NCBI GenBank assembly: GCA_015680905.1
Contig: CM027377.1
Location: 20,174,501-20,238,500, forward strand
DNA length: 64,000 nt
Reading direction: 5' to 3'
DNA from: Coptis chinensis
Lineage: Eukaryota > Streptophyta > Magnoliopsida > Ranunculales > Ranunculaceae
Under the pieces are notes generated by a model that was not told where the DNA came from, ran no database searches, and worked only from the letters and a program-made list of their open reading frames with translations. This document shows, piece by piece, positions 45,755 through 55,653 of the stretch; the stretch's first letter is position 1, and every line of letters begins with the position of its first letter. A program made the position numbers and the translations under genes.

Positions 45755-46155
45755 TGGGCATTGACTCCAAACATCTTTTTGGTGGGACAGCTGCTGGAGG
45801 CAAGGACAGACTCTACAAATGTTATCTCCTTCACAAAAAACAGGAGCAACACCCCGTGGCAAGCAAGGAAGCTTACAGATGCATTGGAACTTATGGGTCA
45901 AATGGAAATGTTTTCTATAAGACTTGTTTATAGAGAATGTAATAAATTAGCTGATGCTTTAGCAAGTAATGTACCCGATGTAAGATACATAGAAGTTATC
46001 CCTAGCTCATTTTCTGAGGATATAAAGAAAATAGTCTATGATGATGCTATGGGGAAAGTGTATGTCAGGATGTAATACAATTTTTACAATTATTAATGAA
46101 AAGGGGTAGGGGACCTCTCAAACAACCTCGCTTGCTTATCAAAAAAAAATAATAA
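45755..46155 (+). mobile_element. LINE 3' tail (RNase H end plus poly-A)
   Basis: Open frame ending NTPWQARKLTDALELMGQME then MFSIRLVYRECNKLADALAS ... KKIVYDDAMGKVYVRM-stop at 46075. This is the RNase H C-terminus of a LINE ORF2, related to the one at 38040-38220 (YREVNRSADYLAS...GRVYLRL). After a short 3' UTR (GGGGACCTCTCAAACAACC) comes A9 plus (TAA)n. Severe 5' truncation. TSD not found. Confidence 0.8.
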
Positions 46156-46929
46156 TAATAATAACTTTAATCATTTACCTTGATGTGGTGCCAACATGGT
46201 TTTTGAGAACTTCTATTCACTTGGATCCCTTTTAAAGCTATCAACGCACTTCAAGTTAAAAAATTAATCAATTAATGTCAATATAAGAAATAAAAAAGTC
46301 TACATATATAATAAAAAAGTATAACAATAAATGCGTATGGAAATAGTTACGTACGTGTTGATAATGATTTCCATGTCACCGGTGCATTTACCATGTAACG
46401 AATCCAACCAATAAACATCCATACTAGACAAGTTGATGACAATCACAATCCAATGGAAGCTAAAACCAAACAAGTTATTAACTAGCATTTAATATGTACT
46501 TGTAACCAAATATGAGTTCAACAAAACCAATATAATATATGTCCATACCATAGGTTGTAAGGAATTAAAACAATTTCATTCATGTTTGCTTCCCTCAATC
46601 TATCAAGAACAAGTTTAGTTTTTTCTTTTGAATCCGCAACACTAAAGACAGCCGGGTTGACAAACAAATATCCATCTCTAGAACAAACAAATTTCTCATA
46701 CAAGCATCTGAAATGTGAAAACACAACTCATTTTATAAGCATAATAAACATTCAATAAAATAGTTAGCAACAACGTAAGTTTTATCACCTCATATATGCA
46801 ACCATACAAGGAGACTCGAAAGATTCAAGATTACAAACATCCTTCACATCATTTGTCTCTATGTATGAAAACTCTATGTTATCTCCGAATAATTCTTGTC
46901 CATATAGAAACTTAAGTCAACCACTTTGA

Positions 46930-47357
46930 ATAATTGTACCAATCATGGCACCAAAGGAAGTGCATAGATCGCTTCCTTTCTTTGGGCTACCGGTGACTTA
47001 GTTTTTCGCCTTTACTTTTACTCGGTTGCCCTATTTTTTCTGATTCAGAAAACCAAGAATAAAAGATAAGCATAAAAAATTATAATGTCATGTCTAGCAA
47101 GGGTGGCCGCAACATGGTCTATGTGTACGTGGACTGGAAGTGGTCTGTAGGTGGCCGACATTGGCTTGAAGTGTCCTGCAGTGGGTTGTGTTATGGCCTA
47201 TGTGTACGTGGAGTGGAAGTGCTAGATGCACATCTACACAAATTGGAGGTGGAATGTTGAGTTGTGTAAGGATCATGAGGTGGATTAGAAGGAAGAAATG
47301 TATAAATAGAGGGAGCTAGACAGAGAAAGGGAGAGGTCCGATCCTAAAGGGGGATTC
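46930..47357. other. Gene-poor stretch with a TATA-like box
   Basis: The block TGGTCTATGTGTACGTGGA / TGGCCTATGTGTACGTGGA is repeated at 47114 and 47194. ATGTATAAATAGAGGGAG (47298-47315) looks like a plus-strand TATA box and may mark a small LTR or TRIM-like insertion; its ends were not resolved. Confidence 0.35.
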
Positions 47358-47394
47358 TTATAAATTTACAATCATCGATATTTTTACCTGGTTG

Positions 47395-47861
47395 GCTTTC
47401 ACCACTAATTCCCTGGGCCAAGCAACGTGTGATCCAATAGCGTCTTCCACAAATTTCAACTTATCACCAACTGGTACAGGAAGAAGAGCTTGTTCTTTAC
47501 CTTCCAAAATCTTCCCAACTGCTACATGTGAGTTGTATTGCCCTAAGGGAACATTGTGCAACTTAGTTTCTGGTCCAAGCTCTTCGTAGACTATACCCTT
47601 AGCAACAACATTGGATTTGAAATCCACAGCCAAACTGCAACTCCGACCCTAAGATGAATTGTAAAGTCATAATGGGTTAATTGCAAATACAACATAAAAC
47701 AGGGTTTCGAGCATTAGTATTCACCTTTCCAAGATCCAATGTATGATTTTGTACTGGTGCACGACTTGTTACTTCAGCATTTTCCTTTTTAGAATTTTTT
47801 GCTGGTATCGGAGAATTAACCTTTTTGGTCTTCAACAAATTTTAGGTGAGAATATTTAGAA

Positions 47862-47902
<41 letters not shown>

Positions 47903-48742
47903 AGACACACACAAAAAATATTTTAAAGTACTTCAAATAAATTAAAACTTAATGAAATTACCTCAATGCCATTTCAATACTAAGTGCTTTGGCCAAGCAA
48001 CTTGTGATCCAAGAGCATCTTTCAAAATTACCAGCTCATCACGAAATGGTATAGGAAGAGCAACATGATCTTTACCTCCCAAAATCTTATCAACTGATAC
48101 TCGTGCGTTGTTTGGCCCTAAGGGAACATTGTGCAACTTAGTCTCTAGTCCAAGCTCCACGTAAACCTTACCCTTAGCAACAATATTGGACTTGGAACCC
48201 ACAGCCAAACTGCAACTCAGTTCCTAAAATGAATTGTAAAGTCAATGGGTTAATTGCAAATACAACATAAAACTGGGATTCGGGTATTAGTATTCACCTT
48301 TCCAAGATCCAATGTGTGATTTTGTACTGGTGCATGACTTGTTACTTCAACATTTTCCTTTTTAGAATTTTTTGCTGGTATCGGAGAATTAGTCTTTTTG
48401 GTCTTCAACTATATATTTTTAGGTGAGAATATTTAGAACTCAAAAAAAAATATTTTAAAGTACTTCAAAATAAACTAAAACTTAATGAAATTACCTCAAT
48501 TGAATCTACTACTAAGTGCTTTGGCCAAGCAACTTGTGATCCAAGAGCATCTTTCAAAATTACCAGTTCATCGTGAACTGGTATAGGAAGAGCAACATGA
48601 TCTTTACCTTCCAAAATCTTATCAACTGATACACGTGCGTTGTTTGGCCCTAAGGGAACATTGTGCAACTTAGTCTCTGGTCCAAGCTCCACGTAAACCT
48701 TACCCTTAGCAACAATATTGGACTTGGAACCCACAGGCAAAA
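47395..48742 (-). pseudogene. Three tandem DUF8039-like modules of the CACTA second gene
   Basis: Three homologous blocks on the minus strand (48742-48494, 48212-47968, 47640-47395), each reading MxVGSKSNIVAKGKVYVELG then PETKLHNVPLG...VDKILEG...LPIPV then DALGSQVAWPKHLVV. This matches the domain annotated DUF8039 in plant CACTA-type proteins (xVAxGxV, HxxPLG, RVxVD, VxDAxGxxVxWP). The short exon before each (TSHAPVQNHTLDLGK, preceded by KKTNSPIPAKNSKKEN) is also copied at 48300-48410 and 47726-47832, so the unit duplicated is exon-intron-exon, about 500-600 bp. Copies 1 and 2 are nearly identical; the third is more diverged. A long A run (47861-47900) separates them. Confidence 0.75.
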
Positions 48743-48879
48743 ACCAGACTTCTCAGTCCTAATTGTATCTGAGTTTTTAGTAATTAACAATATGGAAATA
48801 ACGAAGTGGATTAGAAGACTGTGTGCTAATCACATTCAAAACCTATCTGCTATTATATTAAGTAAAATGTGATACTGCA

Positions 48880-49560
48880 AGGATTGTGACAACGATACCT
48901 TTCCAAGAGGAAGCATAGGATTTGGAAGTGGGGAATGACTTGTTCCCTTAGTATGTACCTTCCTAAAATCAGGTTCAGAGTTTGTTTCCGACAGACGACT
49001 CTTCTCTTCCTTGTTCTTCGGCTATATATGTTAGAGAATATTTACAAAATAAAAACGAAATAGGAAACAAAAAATGCCCAATTCTAAAGTAGTGTAAACA
49101 ATATTTAAAAGCTTACTTTACGCTTACTATGTGCACCACCTAAAGGGGGGATATGGTCTCTATTGTCACTTTTGTGGCTATTCGAAGCACTTTTTTCCAA
49201 CGCAGGAGAAGTGAGACGATCATTAAATTTTTCTTCTAACTCCTTGTATTTATTCTTCAATTCTTTTCTTTTTTTTCCGTTCTTCCTTTCCCTTTTCTTC
49301 TGCCTTTTTTCTTTTTTGTTCTTCCTTTTTTCTTTTTTCCTCTTCCTCACGAGCTTTCAACTCCAATGCATGCACATGTTTCTTAGATCCACGCTTTATT
49401 AGGCGAAAGTACTGTGTGGGGGTGACTCCATCTCCTACGCCTCTAACACGACCACCGTGTTCCGGAGTACCCAACGCCAGAGTGAGTACGTCTTTAGTAC
49501 CCTCAACCTCTAAAGTTCCTTCCTTGACCTGCGTTTGATAATCATCCTACAAGATAATGA
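48880..49560 (-). pseudogene. CACTA second gene: Transposase_24-type GTPEHxGRVRGVG block and Lys/Glu region
   Basis: Minus strand from 49560: DDYQTQVKEGTLEVEGTKDV then LTLALGTPEHGGRVRGVGDG and VTPTQYFRLIKRGSKKHV. GTPEHxGRVRGVG is the hallmark of the plant Ptta/En/Spm transposase (Transposase_24) family. A long Glu/Lys/Arg stretch (EEEEKRKKEEQKRKKAEE) follows, slipping frame within the repeat, into NKYKELEEKFNDRLTSPALE and then PLGGAHSKRKVSF. A further exon (49020-48900) gives KEEKSRLSETNSEPDFRK. The coiled coil suggests oligomerisation. Confidence 0.75.
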
Positions 49561-50578
49561 GAGTGTGGATGTAGACTTATCAATCACCCAAAACCACAGA
49601 AGCAGAAAATAGTGCAAGATTTGAATTAATAAGAGGGTTGGTCACAACCATAATCTACACCTTGTTTATTGTTTCTAAGAAAGTATCTCGAGCAACCCAT
49701 CATAAGAGAAAACTTCCACACATGTGAAACATACATTAGTTATCACCTTAAAGGAAACCAAATGTCAATATTGTTTACTAATAGCTTCATTAGCACCACA
49801 CGGATAGCTTCATTGTTGGGTATGGGCCAACTACAGGTGACCTAAAAAAAACTTAGGTTGGGTATTGATGTAATAGCAGTGCTATTTATCAATACAATTA
49901 ATTTTTACTGGTAAAAAAAAAAGGCACCACACATAGGAAGAAAGTCACTAGAACCACAGTACTAAAAGTTATAGTACTAGGTCTGATGCTTCAGACTAGC
50001 CAAATCCTGAGATGACTGTTACTAAATAAGAGAAACTTTAGCAAACCTACAACTTTCATTCTCAAAGCAATGTTTTATAGGACATTGCGAAAGGGTATCA
50101 AACCTATGTTGGCGACACTCAAAAGACACTTCTATGACACTTCAACTCATTAACCCATAATATCTAAACGCAATATAATATGTAGTGATAGTCTTATTGT
50201 ATCAAAAGTGTTTTCACCCTCTCAGTTGAACTTTGATTCATACAGTGGACTTAATAATCACACAAATGTTTCTCAAAATAAAAAGGAATTTTATGACACC
50301 CTACTGAAGTGATTTTGAACCCCTCCCCCACCCCTGTATATCCATTCTAGTTGTGCACGTGCATGGGGGCAGCATGAAAAGGAGTGCAAGTGGGTAACTT
50401 ATATTCTTAAAATTTTCCATGTACCATTCAAGAACTGCTCCTTAGTATGATAAGCTAAGCAACATGATCCAATATAGAAAGTAAAACAAAAGAAGCAAAT
50501 CATCACCTTGGTCAATGTGGCACCTTTCTACTGCCTCTATATTGTAACCTTATTATTACTATTAATATAACATTCACA
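49561..50578. other. Intron-like DNA of the CACTA second gene
   Basis: No coding blocks recognised apart from the short LINE tail at 49802-49923. Confidence 0.4.
49802..49923 (+). mobile_element. 122-bp LINE 3' tail with 9-bp TSD
   Basis: GCACCACAC flanks it (49793-49801 and 49924-49932). The insert ends in a poly-A run after CAATACAATTAATTTTTACTGG. Extreme 5' truncation leaves only the 3' UTR. The tail differs from the ones at 38230 and 46090. Confidence 0.75.
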
Positions 50579-50579
50579 C

Positions 50580-50970
50580 TATACTAGGAAGTATACTAGA
50601 CTGAAACGTACTATTCTCTCTGCAACTTCCTTGGTAGCATCATTTGCATAGTTACCATCTTTGCCTTGGAGGGAAAGTTGCCACCCATAAGACCTGTCCT
50701 TTCCAATAAATGATGTGCCCTCCTCTTGTCTCTGTTTTGAAGTATATAGCACATAAAATAATAACAAATTAGAGGAATGCTATATTACATAAATAATAAC
50801 AATATAAAGGAATGCTATATTACATATCAAATAACAAATTAGAGGAATGCTATATACATTTACTTACCTTTTTCTCCACGCGATTAACAATACTCATCCT
50901 GCCTGTCCGGTGGTTAAACTTCTTTTGCTTTCGCCGCGTAGATTGCACTTCGCTAAGATTTTTACAAATT
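50580..50970 (-). pseudogene. CACTA second gene: two exons of the Transposase_24 region
   Basis: Exon 50960-50875 reads LSEVQSTRRKQKKFNHRTGR-MSIVNRVEKK, and exon 50745-50610 reads RQEEGTSFIGKDRSYGWQLS then LQGKDGNYANDATKEVAERI. These are the middle blocks of Transposase_24 proteins (NHRTGSxxFxRI, GxYxNxxAxExxxxI). The upstream exon is at 53940-53760; foreign DNA fills the gap. Confidence 0.7.
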
Positions 50971-51000
50971 AAAAAATAAAAATAAAAATAAATACGTGTT

Positions 51001-53755
51001 ATGTACTAGAGCTGTTTAAACCATTTCTTGAGATAATACTTTAGCTGGAAGTAGTTTTGAATGAGAAAAGCATTCCTATAGACCCTTAAAGTGATTAACT
51101 CAATAAGATAACTCGTGACGCGTCTATAGGAACAATTACCTGATATGGGATTGTAAAATGGCAGTGGGTTATACACTTTCGAAAACCTCAATATCCAGCA
51201 GACATCCCAGAAAACCTCAAGGTAATAGCGTAGTGAGATACGTGAATGCGGTATATAGCAAATAAAGAGAACAAGCATAACAGCCTAACGTGAATGCGGA
51301 CGATAGCTTTCTTGTTCTCTCTCGTCCCCTAGTAGCTAGTTTTGAGTTCCCTTCCTCTAGTAGCTAGATTGTTGTAGTTTGGCAGTGGGGTGGGACGATG
51401 TGATACTCAAGTATTCCCCTTTGGTACTCTTTCCCCGATCGAACAGGGGAGCAAGACCAGCAATGACAAATATGAAGATAGAGGGAAAGAGAACGGATCC
51501 CGCGCATATTAATAGCATACACATAGCCAACTAGAGCAAAGTACCTAGCTACTTTGTTCTTCAGCTTCCATGCTTGCTTCTCATCTGATGGAAGAGTACC
51601 ATCAAGAAGGTACTGCTTCAGGTGGTCCATCCAGCTCGGGTGCTTTGCTTAGGCGAATGGGGGGCCACAAATAAACCTCTGGAGGCCCGATCTTTGGGTA
51701 GCTCCTTATATTGGGGATACTCCGAGCTTCATTAGTTCCCAACATGGAGGCCACGTGAGGCAAAGGCATCGGCGCGCCTATTGTCAAGTCGGGAAGTTTG
51801 GAATATCCTGAACTATTGGAAATGGGTAGAGAGGCCCTTGATCCGGTCAAGGTGGGTAGCCATTCGTTCGATCCTTTGTACCGCCCCAATTTTGTTGACA
51901 ATGAGTGGGAGTCATCGAAGACAGTTAGACTCAAGATGTCGAGCTCCTGAGCCATGTTAAGCCCATAAGACTTTGTAATTACTCTAATCGTGTGTGCCTA
52001 GAAGTAAGGCCTAAGCTTTTTAGTCGAGAACACTAATGCGAGGGATCTCTTTTCGATCTAGGAGTACCTCATCTCTCGCGATCGAAAGAGAGAGTCGGGC
52101 TGATGAAGCACACATGCTTCTATACTCAGATTCAACTTGGATGAGAAGGCGAAATGATGGAGCGGTCGAAGCGGACAAGTAAAGACCAAGGACTCAAGCT
52201 TTGCCATATCAGAGAATAATATACAAGGTATCATTCAAGTACAACTGAAAACCACCATGTTGCAGTGCATGCAAGGTTTTTGGGCATACGGACCTAAACT
52301 GCCCAAAAAAACCAAGTCCAGCAATGACTAGGAATATAGTTTGGCTTAAAAAATAAAACAAAGCTGAAACTACAATCACACTGTCGGGAGGAGAGGCTGA
52401 GAGGGAAAACCCAAATCTAGAAACAGAATGCTTCTAATCCTTTTTGTCCAATCCAATTTTCTTTTCAAGGTGCCATTGATAGAACTTTTTTTCTCGCTAT
52501 GCATATAAAGCATATATAACCTATGAGTTACATTTGCGGCTAGCTCTGGGTTGATTGTGTCTAATGTTTCTTTTAGCTTGGTTCATGAAGTTCTAACCAA
52601 AGTTAAATTGTTAGTGTCTAAGAGTCTATCTCTAGAGATGATCATAATTAACCTTGACTCAGTATCAAATTTCATGCACTTATGAAACCCATCGCTAGTC
52701 GACCATTTCATTTTGACCTCATATTTTCATGCACTAGTAGTAACCCTATTCAAGTATTCAACTAAAAAATTCCAACCGCAAACAAACACGAAAAATATCG
52801 ATCGGGCGATGTTATTGGTCTCCATCCATGCAAAAACAAGAAAAAAAGGTGGCAAATATCGTTGGGTATTTCGTTTCAGTCCTCCACTTACACAAGTTTC
52901 AATACTCCCTATTTTAACTTTTTGAAAATCAGTCGACCGTTGAAGCTAGCTGCGTAAAAAAAGAGTTGAGTCATGGTGGCAACACTGAGGAAGAGACAAC
53001 GACTTTTAGAACAAACACCTGAAAGTTCTAAACAAATCAAACACAATAGCCATAAGGGACAGCAATCTCAATCTACCAAAACATCCAATGATGCTTCTGG
53101 CCTTCTAGGTATACTTCCTAGTATAGTGTGAATACAAACTCCCACAAAATTGTAATCATCTAGACATAGATTTAGTTATTAGAAATTTAGACGAATATCA
53201 TTTTGTCACATTCTCGCACACAATTTCAGTCGCGCAGCCCTTGAACTCGGTAAGCATGATTAAACAATGGCAAACTTGAGTGTGAATACAAAGGGCAACA
53301 ACAACAATGAAGACGAACCGAAACCAAATGACAAATCTAAAGTAGAAGCATAGAGAGATAAAGCGAGACTTTTATTGTTGCAGTATGGAGATAACATGTT
53401 TAAACACTTAGTCATGCCAACTGATAACTCGGAAGGGGAGACTACAACAGCTAAGGATGACATGCAACCAAGAACAGATGATGCAAGGGAATCCACCTAG
53501 AATCTTACACGATAAATTCTCGCAAGCTCTCTTGTATGATCAACCCTACTGGAATCTCAAAAAAAAAGGAAACCACAAATCAACAAAAGCCACTCAAACT
53601 AAACTTGGCCTTCTGCCACAAGTCCAACCTCCCCAGGCACAACCTCTTTGCTTGGAATCCACCAGTACATGGATACTAGCTTCTTTAGGACTTTCAAGAA
53701 ACTAAGATAGGAAAACAATAGCTTGCATGCATGTACAAACAAAAGCAAAATAAAA
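51001..53755. other. Foreign DNA inside the CACTA second gene, part probably mitochondrial
   Basis: Splits two Transposase_24 exons. Between about 51240 and 52150 the GC content rises and the text resembles plant mitochondrial DNA (TTCTCTCTCGTCCCCTAGTAGC, CGATCTAGGAGTACCTCATC). The part from 53280 to 53700 is open on the plus strand in patches (NEDEPKPNDKSKVEA, LLLLQYGDNMFKHLVMPTDN) but unrecognised. Ends and TSD not found. Confidence 0.4.
51364..51955 (-). pseudogene. Ty3-gypsy-like integrase-zinc-region fragment and unknown frame
   Basis: MDHLKQYLLDGTLPSDEKQA then WKLKNKVARYFALVGYVYAI resembles the linker before the integrase zinc finger in gypsy polyproteins (L-YLxxGxLPxDxxEAxKxxxxAxRYxLxxGxLYxR), then becomes unrelated. 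The overlapping upstream frame (51955-51602, MAQELDILSLTVFDDSHSLS) is unrecognised. Gypsy scraps of this kind also occur in plant mitochondrial genomes, which would fit the surrounding DNA. Confidence 0.4.
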
Positions 53756-54544
53756 TTAAGAGAAATGCGTACCAGAAATTCAGGTGTAAGTCTACTTTTT
53801 ACAAAAGTATCCCAATCTTCTTGACTTATTACTTTTCTATACAGCTTTGGTATTTTCTTGAGTCGCTTCGGTTTATTCTTAAAAGGTAAGATGTACCGTC
53901 TAGTAAGACGAGACTTGAATGTTTTCCACAACCTGCCCATCGCACTTGTACGAATAGATCTTTTGTTTGTGTCTTAAATTTTTCCTATTTGTAAGTAGCA
54001 TATTAGTTAATCATGTAAACAAAATGAAATTAGCTTATAAAGCATTAGATTAATGTACCTTCAAAGAGATCCACAAATTTTTCTGCAATGTTGGTGATAC
54101 ATCTTTCCAATTAGTTATTATAATCTTTACTCTTGCCCTCACCAAGTAGCCTCCATAACTACCGATGTCAGTTCCACCTTGACCAATTGGTTGCCCAGAT
54201 TCATTATAAACAACTCCTTGATATTCACCCTTTTTCAAAAAAATTAATTTTACACACTTTGCCGCTCTTCCGACTTTCCTTTTTTTGCTTGAACCTTTTG
54301 CTACTGCCTCGTCAACTTCCATATCTTTTGAGCCCGACCGCTTCTCTAAGTCTGAATGGTCTTCAAAGCCATCTTCCGAGTCTGAATGCCCTTGTGAACC
54401 ATCTTTGGAGTTCGAATGTTCTTCTGAGCCATCTTCCGAGTCTGAATTCTCTTCAGAATCTAAATACTCTTGTGATTCCAAATGCTCTTTTGGATCCATG
54501 AGTATACCTGTAAAGACCATTTTTGTTTTTGCAAGTTTTGTCAA
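53599..54544 (-). pseudogene. CACTA second gene, N-terminal exons (acidic region and RLWKxFKSRLTRxYI block)
   Basis: The first exon (54544-54062) starts near VFTGILMDPKEHLESQEY. It has acidic tandem repeats (SEDGSEEHSNSKDGSQGHSD, about five DGxxxHSDSE units), a basic KKRKVGRAAK stretch resembling a nuclear localisation signal, and a domain ending NWKDVSPTLQKNLWISLK. The second exon (53940-53770) reads GRLWKTFKSRLTRRYILPFK then LYRKVISQEDWDTFVKSRLT, the conserved WRxxKxxLxxxYI...ISxxDWxxFV core of Transposase_24 proteins. Followed by the foreign DNA at 51001-53755. Confidence 0.7.
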
Positions 54545-54550
54545 TAATAT

Positions 54551-54773
54551 ATATATATAAAGCTTCCACCATGTAGAAGGTCTTTAATTGTTTAGAAATG
54601 TAAACATGCAAATGTAAACAGCACTAGTCATCTCAGTTTAGCTGTAAGTTTAACACAAAAACTTGAAGCATTCTTAAAATCTGATAAAAAAAACAACAAA
54701 AAAAAATAAGAAAAAGAAAAGAAAAGTCCCATAATGACTAGTAAGAAGTCTTATTTAACTTAAAGAAAAACTC
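54551..54773. other. Spacer between the second gene and TNP2
   Basis: (TA) run at 54547-54557 and A-rich tracts. Too short and AT-rich to assign. Confidence 0.4.
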
Positions 54774-55148
54774 ATTCGGGCTCAACCCAAATCCCTTCAC
54801 AATTTTCACGAGCATAAGGCAATGGCAATTCATTAGCTAAATCAAAGGAGTCAATAGTTGGCAGCGCCTTATCTGTAATTAATGGAATCATCATTGAACC
54901 CAGCATCATCGTTCTTATTGCAATAGTCTCTTTCAGGAGTTGCAAGGACAACTGACCATCCCAAATTTAGTTGGCCAGTCACATAAAAAACTTGCTTGCC
55001 TTGGGATGCTAAAATAAAAGGGTCGGACTTGTGGTCAACTTTACCAAGTTGCACAGATGTGAAACCTAATTCATCAACCTTAATGCCTTTCTTGTTGTCA
55101 ACCCAATCACACTTGAAAATAGGAATTGTTTCGACCCCCACATACGTG
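54774..55148 (-). pseudogene. TNP2 transposase C-terminus (DUF4216 second half)
   Basis: VGVETIPIFKCDWVDNKKGI then KVDELGFTSVQLGKVDHKSD, PFILASQGKQVFYVTGQLNL and GWSVVLATPERDY is the C-terminal half of DUF4216 as found after the TNP2 core. A single-base shift near 54890 leads into ALPTIDSFDLANELPLPYAR and ENCEGIWVEPE, ending at a stop near 54774. The first half is at 62966-63178; a Ty3-gypsy element separates them. Confidence 0.88.
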
Positions 55149-55598
55149 GCAAACGTCCATTAGTAGGGGTCTCCATTTTATTCATTTAATCGACAGGGCT
55201 AAAGCCCAATTTGCAATACCATGAATGTACAGGCCCATTAACTCATGTGTCTAAGGCTGAACCTTAGCCACATGACTTGCCACTAATGTACATTGATTTA
55301 TGTCCAGATTCATTTCTTATCAAAGAGATAATTATCAGTTGAGAGTTGTATTCTATCACAATTGCTCAAGCTACAAGATTACTTGAGCTACAAGGACTCT
55401 CTACTCTACCTCTATAAATACCAAACTATTTTTCATAAGGAACTACGTGGAAACTTGATCCCTAGAGAATAGATCTTGGGTACGTAGGCAGCCATTATCT
55501 TGGTTCAATTTCATCTCCCCCAACATCAAATTTCTCTGTTTCTTAGTGTGTTCTTTACCATTGCTCTCGTTGAGTTGAAGCAGTTTATTGCCGAAACA
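55149..55598 (+). repeat. 5' LTR of the gypsy element (left boundary approximate)
   Basis: Ends ...GCCGAAACA just before the primer site. Contains a TATA box TATAAATA (55413-55420) and direct repeats CAAGCTACAAGATTACTTGAG / CTACAAGGACTC. The left edge is inferred from where TNP2 coding stops. Confidence 0.6.
55413..55420 (+). promoter_or_regulatory. TATA box in the gypsy LTR
   Basis: CTCTATAAATACC, about 180 bp before the LTR end; a usual position for the retrotransposon promoter. Confidence 0.6.
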
Positions 55599-55601
55599 TA
55601 A

Positions 55602-55620
55602 TTGGTGCCGTTTGTGGGGA
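55602..55620 (+). other. Primer-binding site
   Basis: TTGGTGCCGTTTGTGGGGA, four bases after the LTR end. Closely related to the TTGGCGCCG... primer sites of Tat/Athila elements, which pair with a tRNA 3' end. Confidence 0.6.
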
Positions 55621-55653
55621 TTTTAGAATTCATTATCACGTGAAACAATCAAG

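Larger units (their letters stand above)
40325..46920 (-). pseudogene. C48 (ULP1-type) cysteine peptidase exons of the CACTA second gene
   Basis: Exons on the minus strand: 46920-46797 (ELFGDNIEFSYIE...PCMVAYMR); 46707-46553 (GYLFVNPAVFSVADSKEK, NEIVLIPYNL); 46467-46353, with FHWIVIVINL (catalytic His) and VYWLDSLHG (catalytic Asp); 46240-46178 (ALKGIQVNRSSQKPCWHH); 43961-43860, with GPLQPDGKQCGIHAMRFMRD (Gln and catalytic Cys); 43760-43665 (AFTDKEINEVRMDFVMFIQE), whose C-terminal codons continue at 40353-40325 (NYPQDEDGP-stop) past the solo LTR. Intron borders mostly fit GT-AG. Plant CACTA and MULE elements often carry such peptidases, related to SUMO proteases; their role in transposition is not settled. 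The triad is complete, but two insertions (an intron and the last exon) probably disable it. Confidence 0.8.

Noticed and set aside
49163-49402. Plus-strand Phe/Leu-rich frame resembling a membrane protein
   Set aside because: Antisense of the Lys/Glu coiled-coil region of the CACTA second gene.
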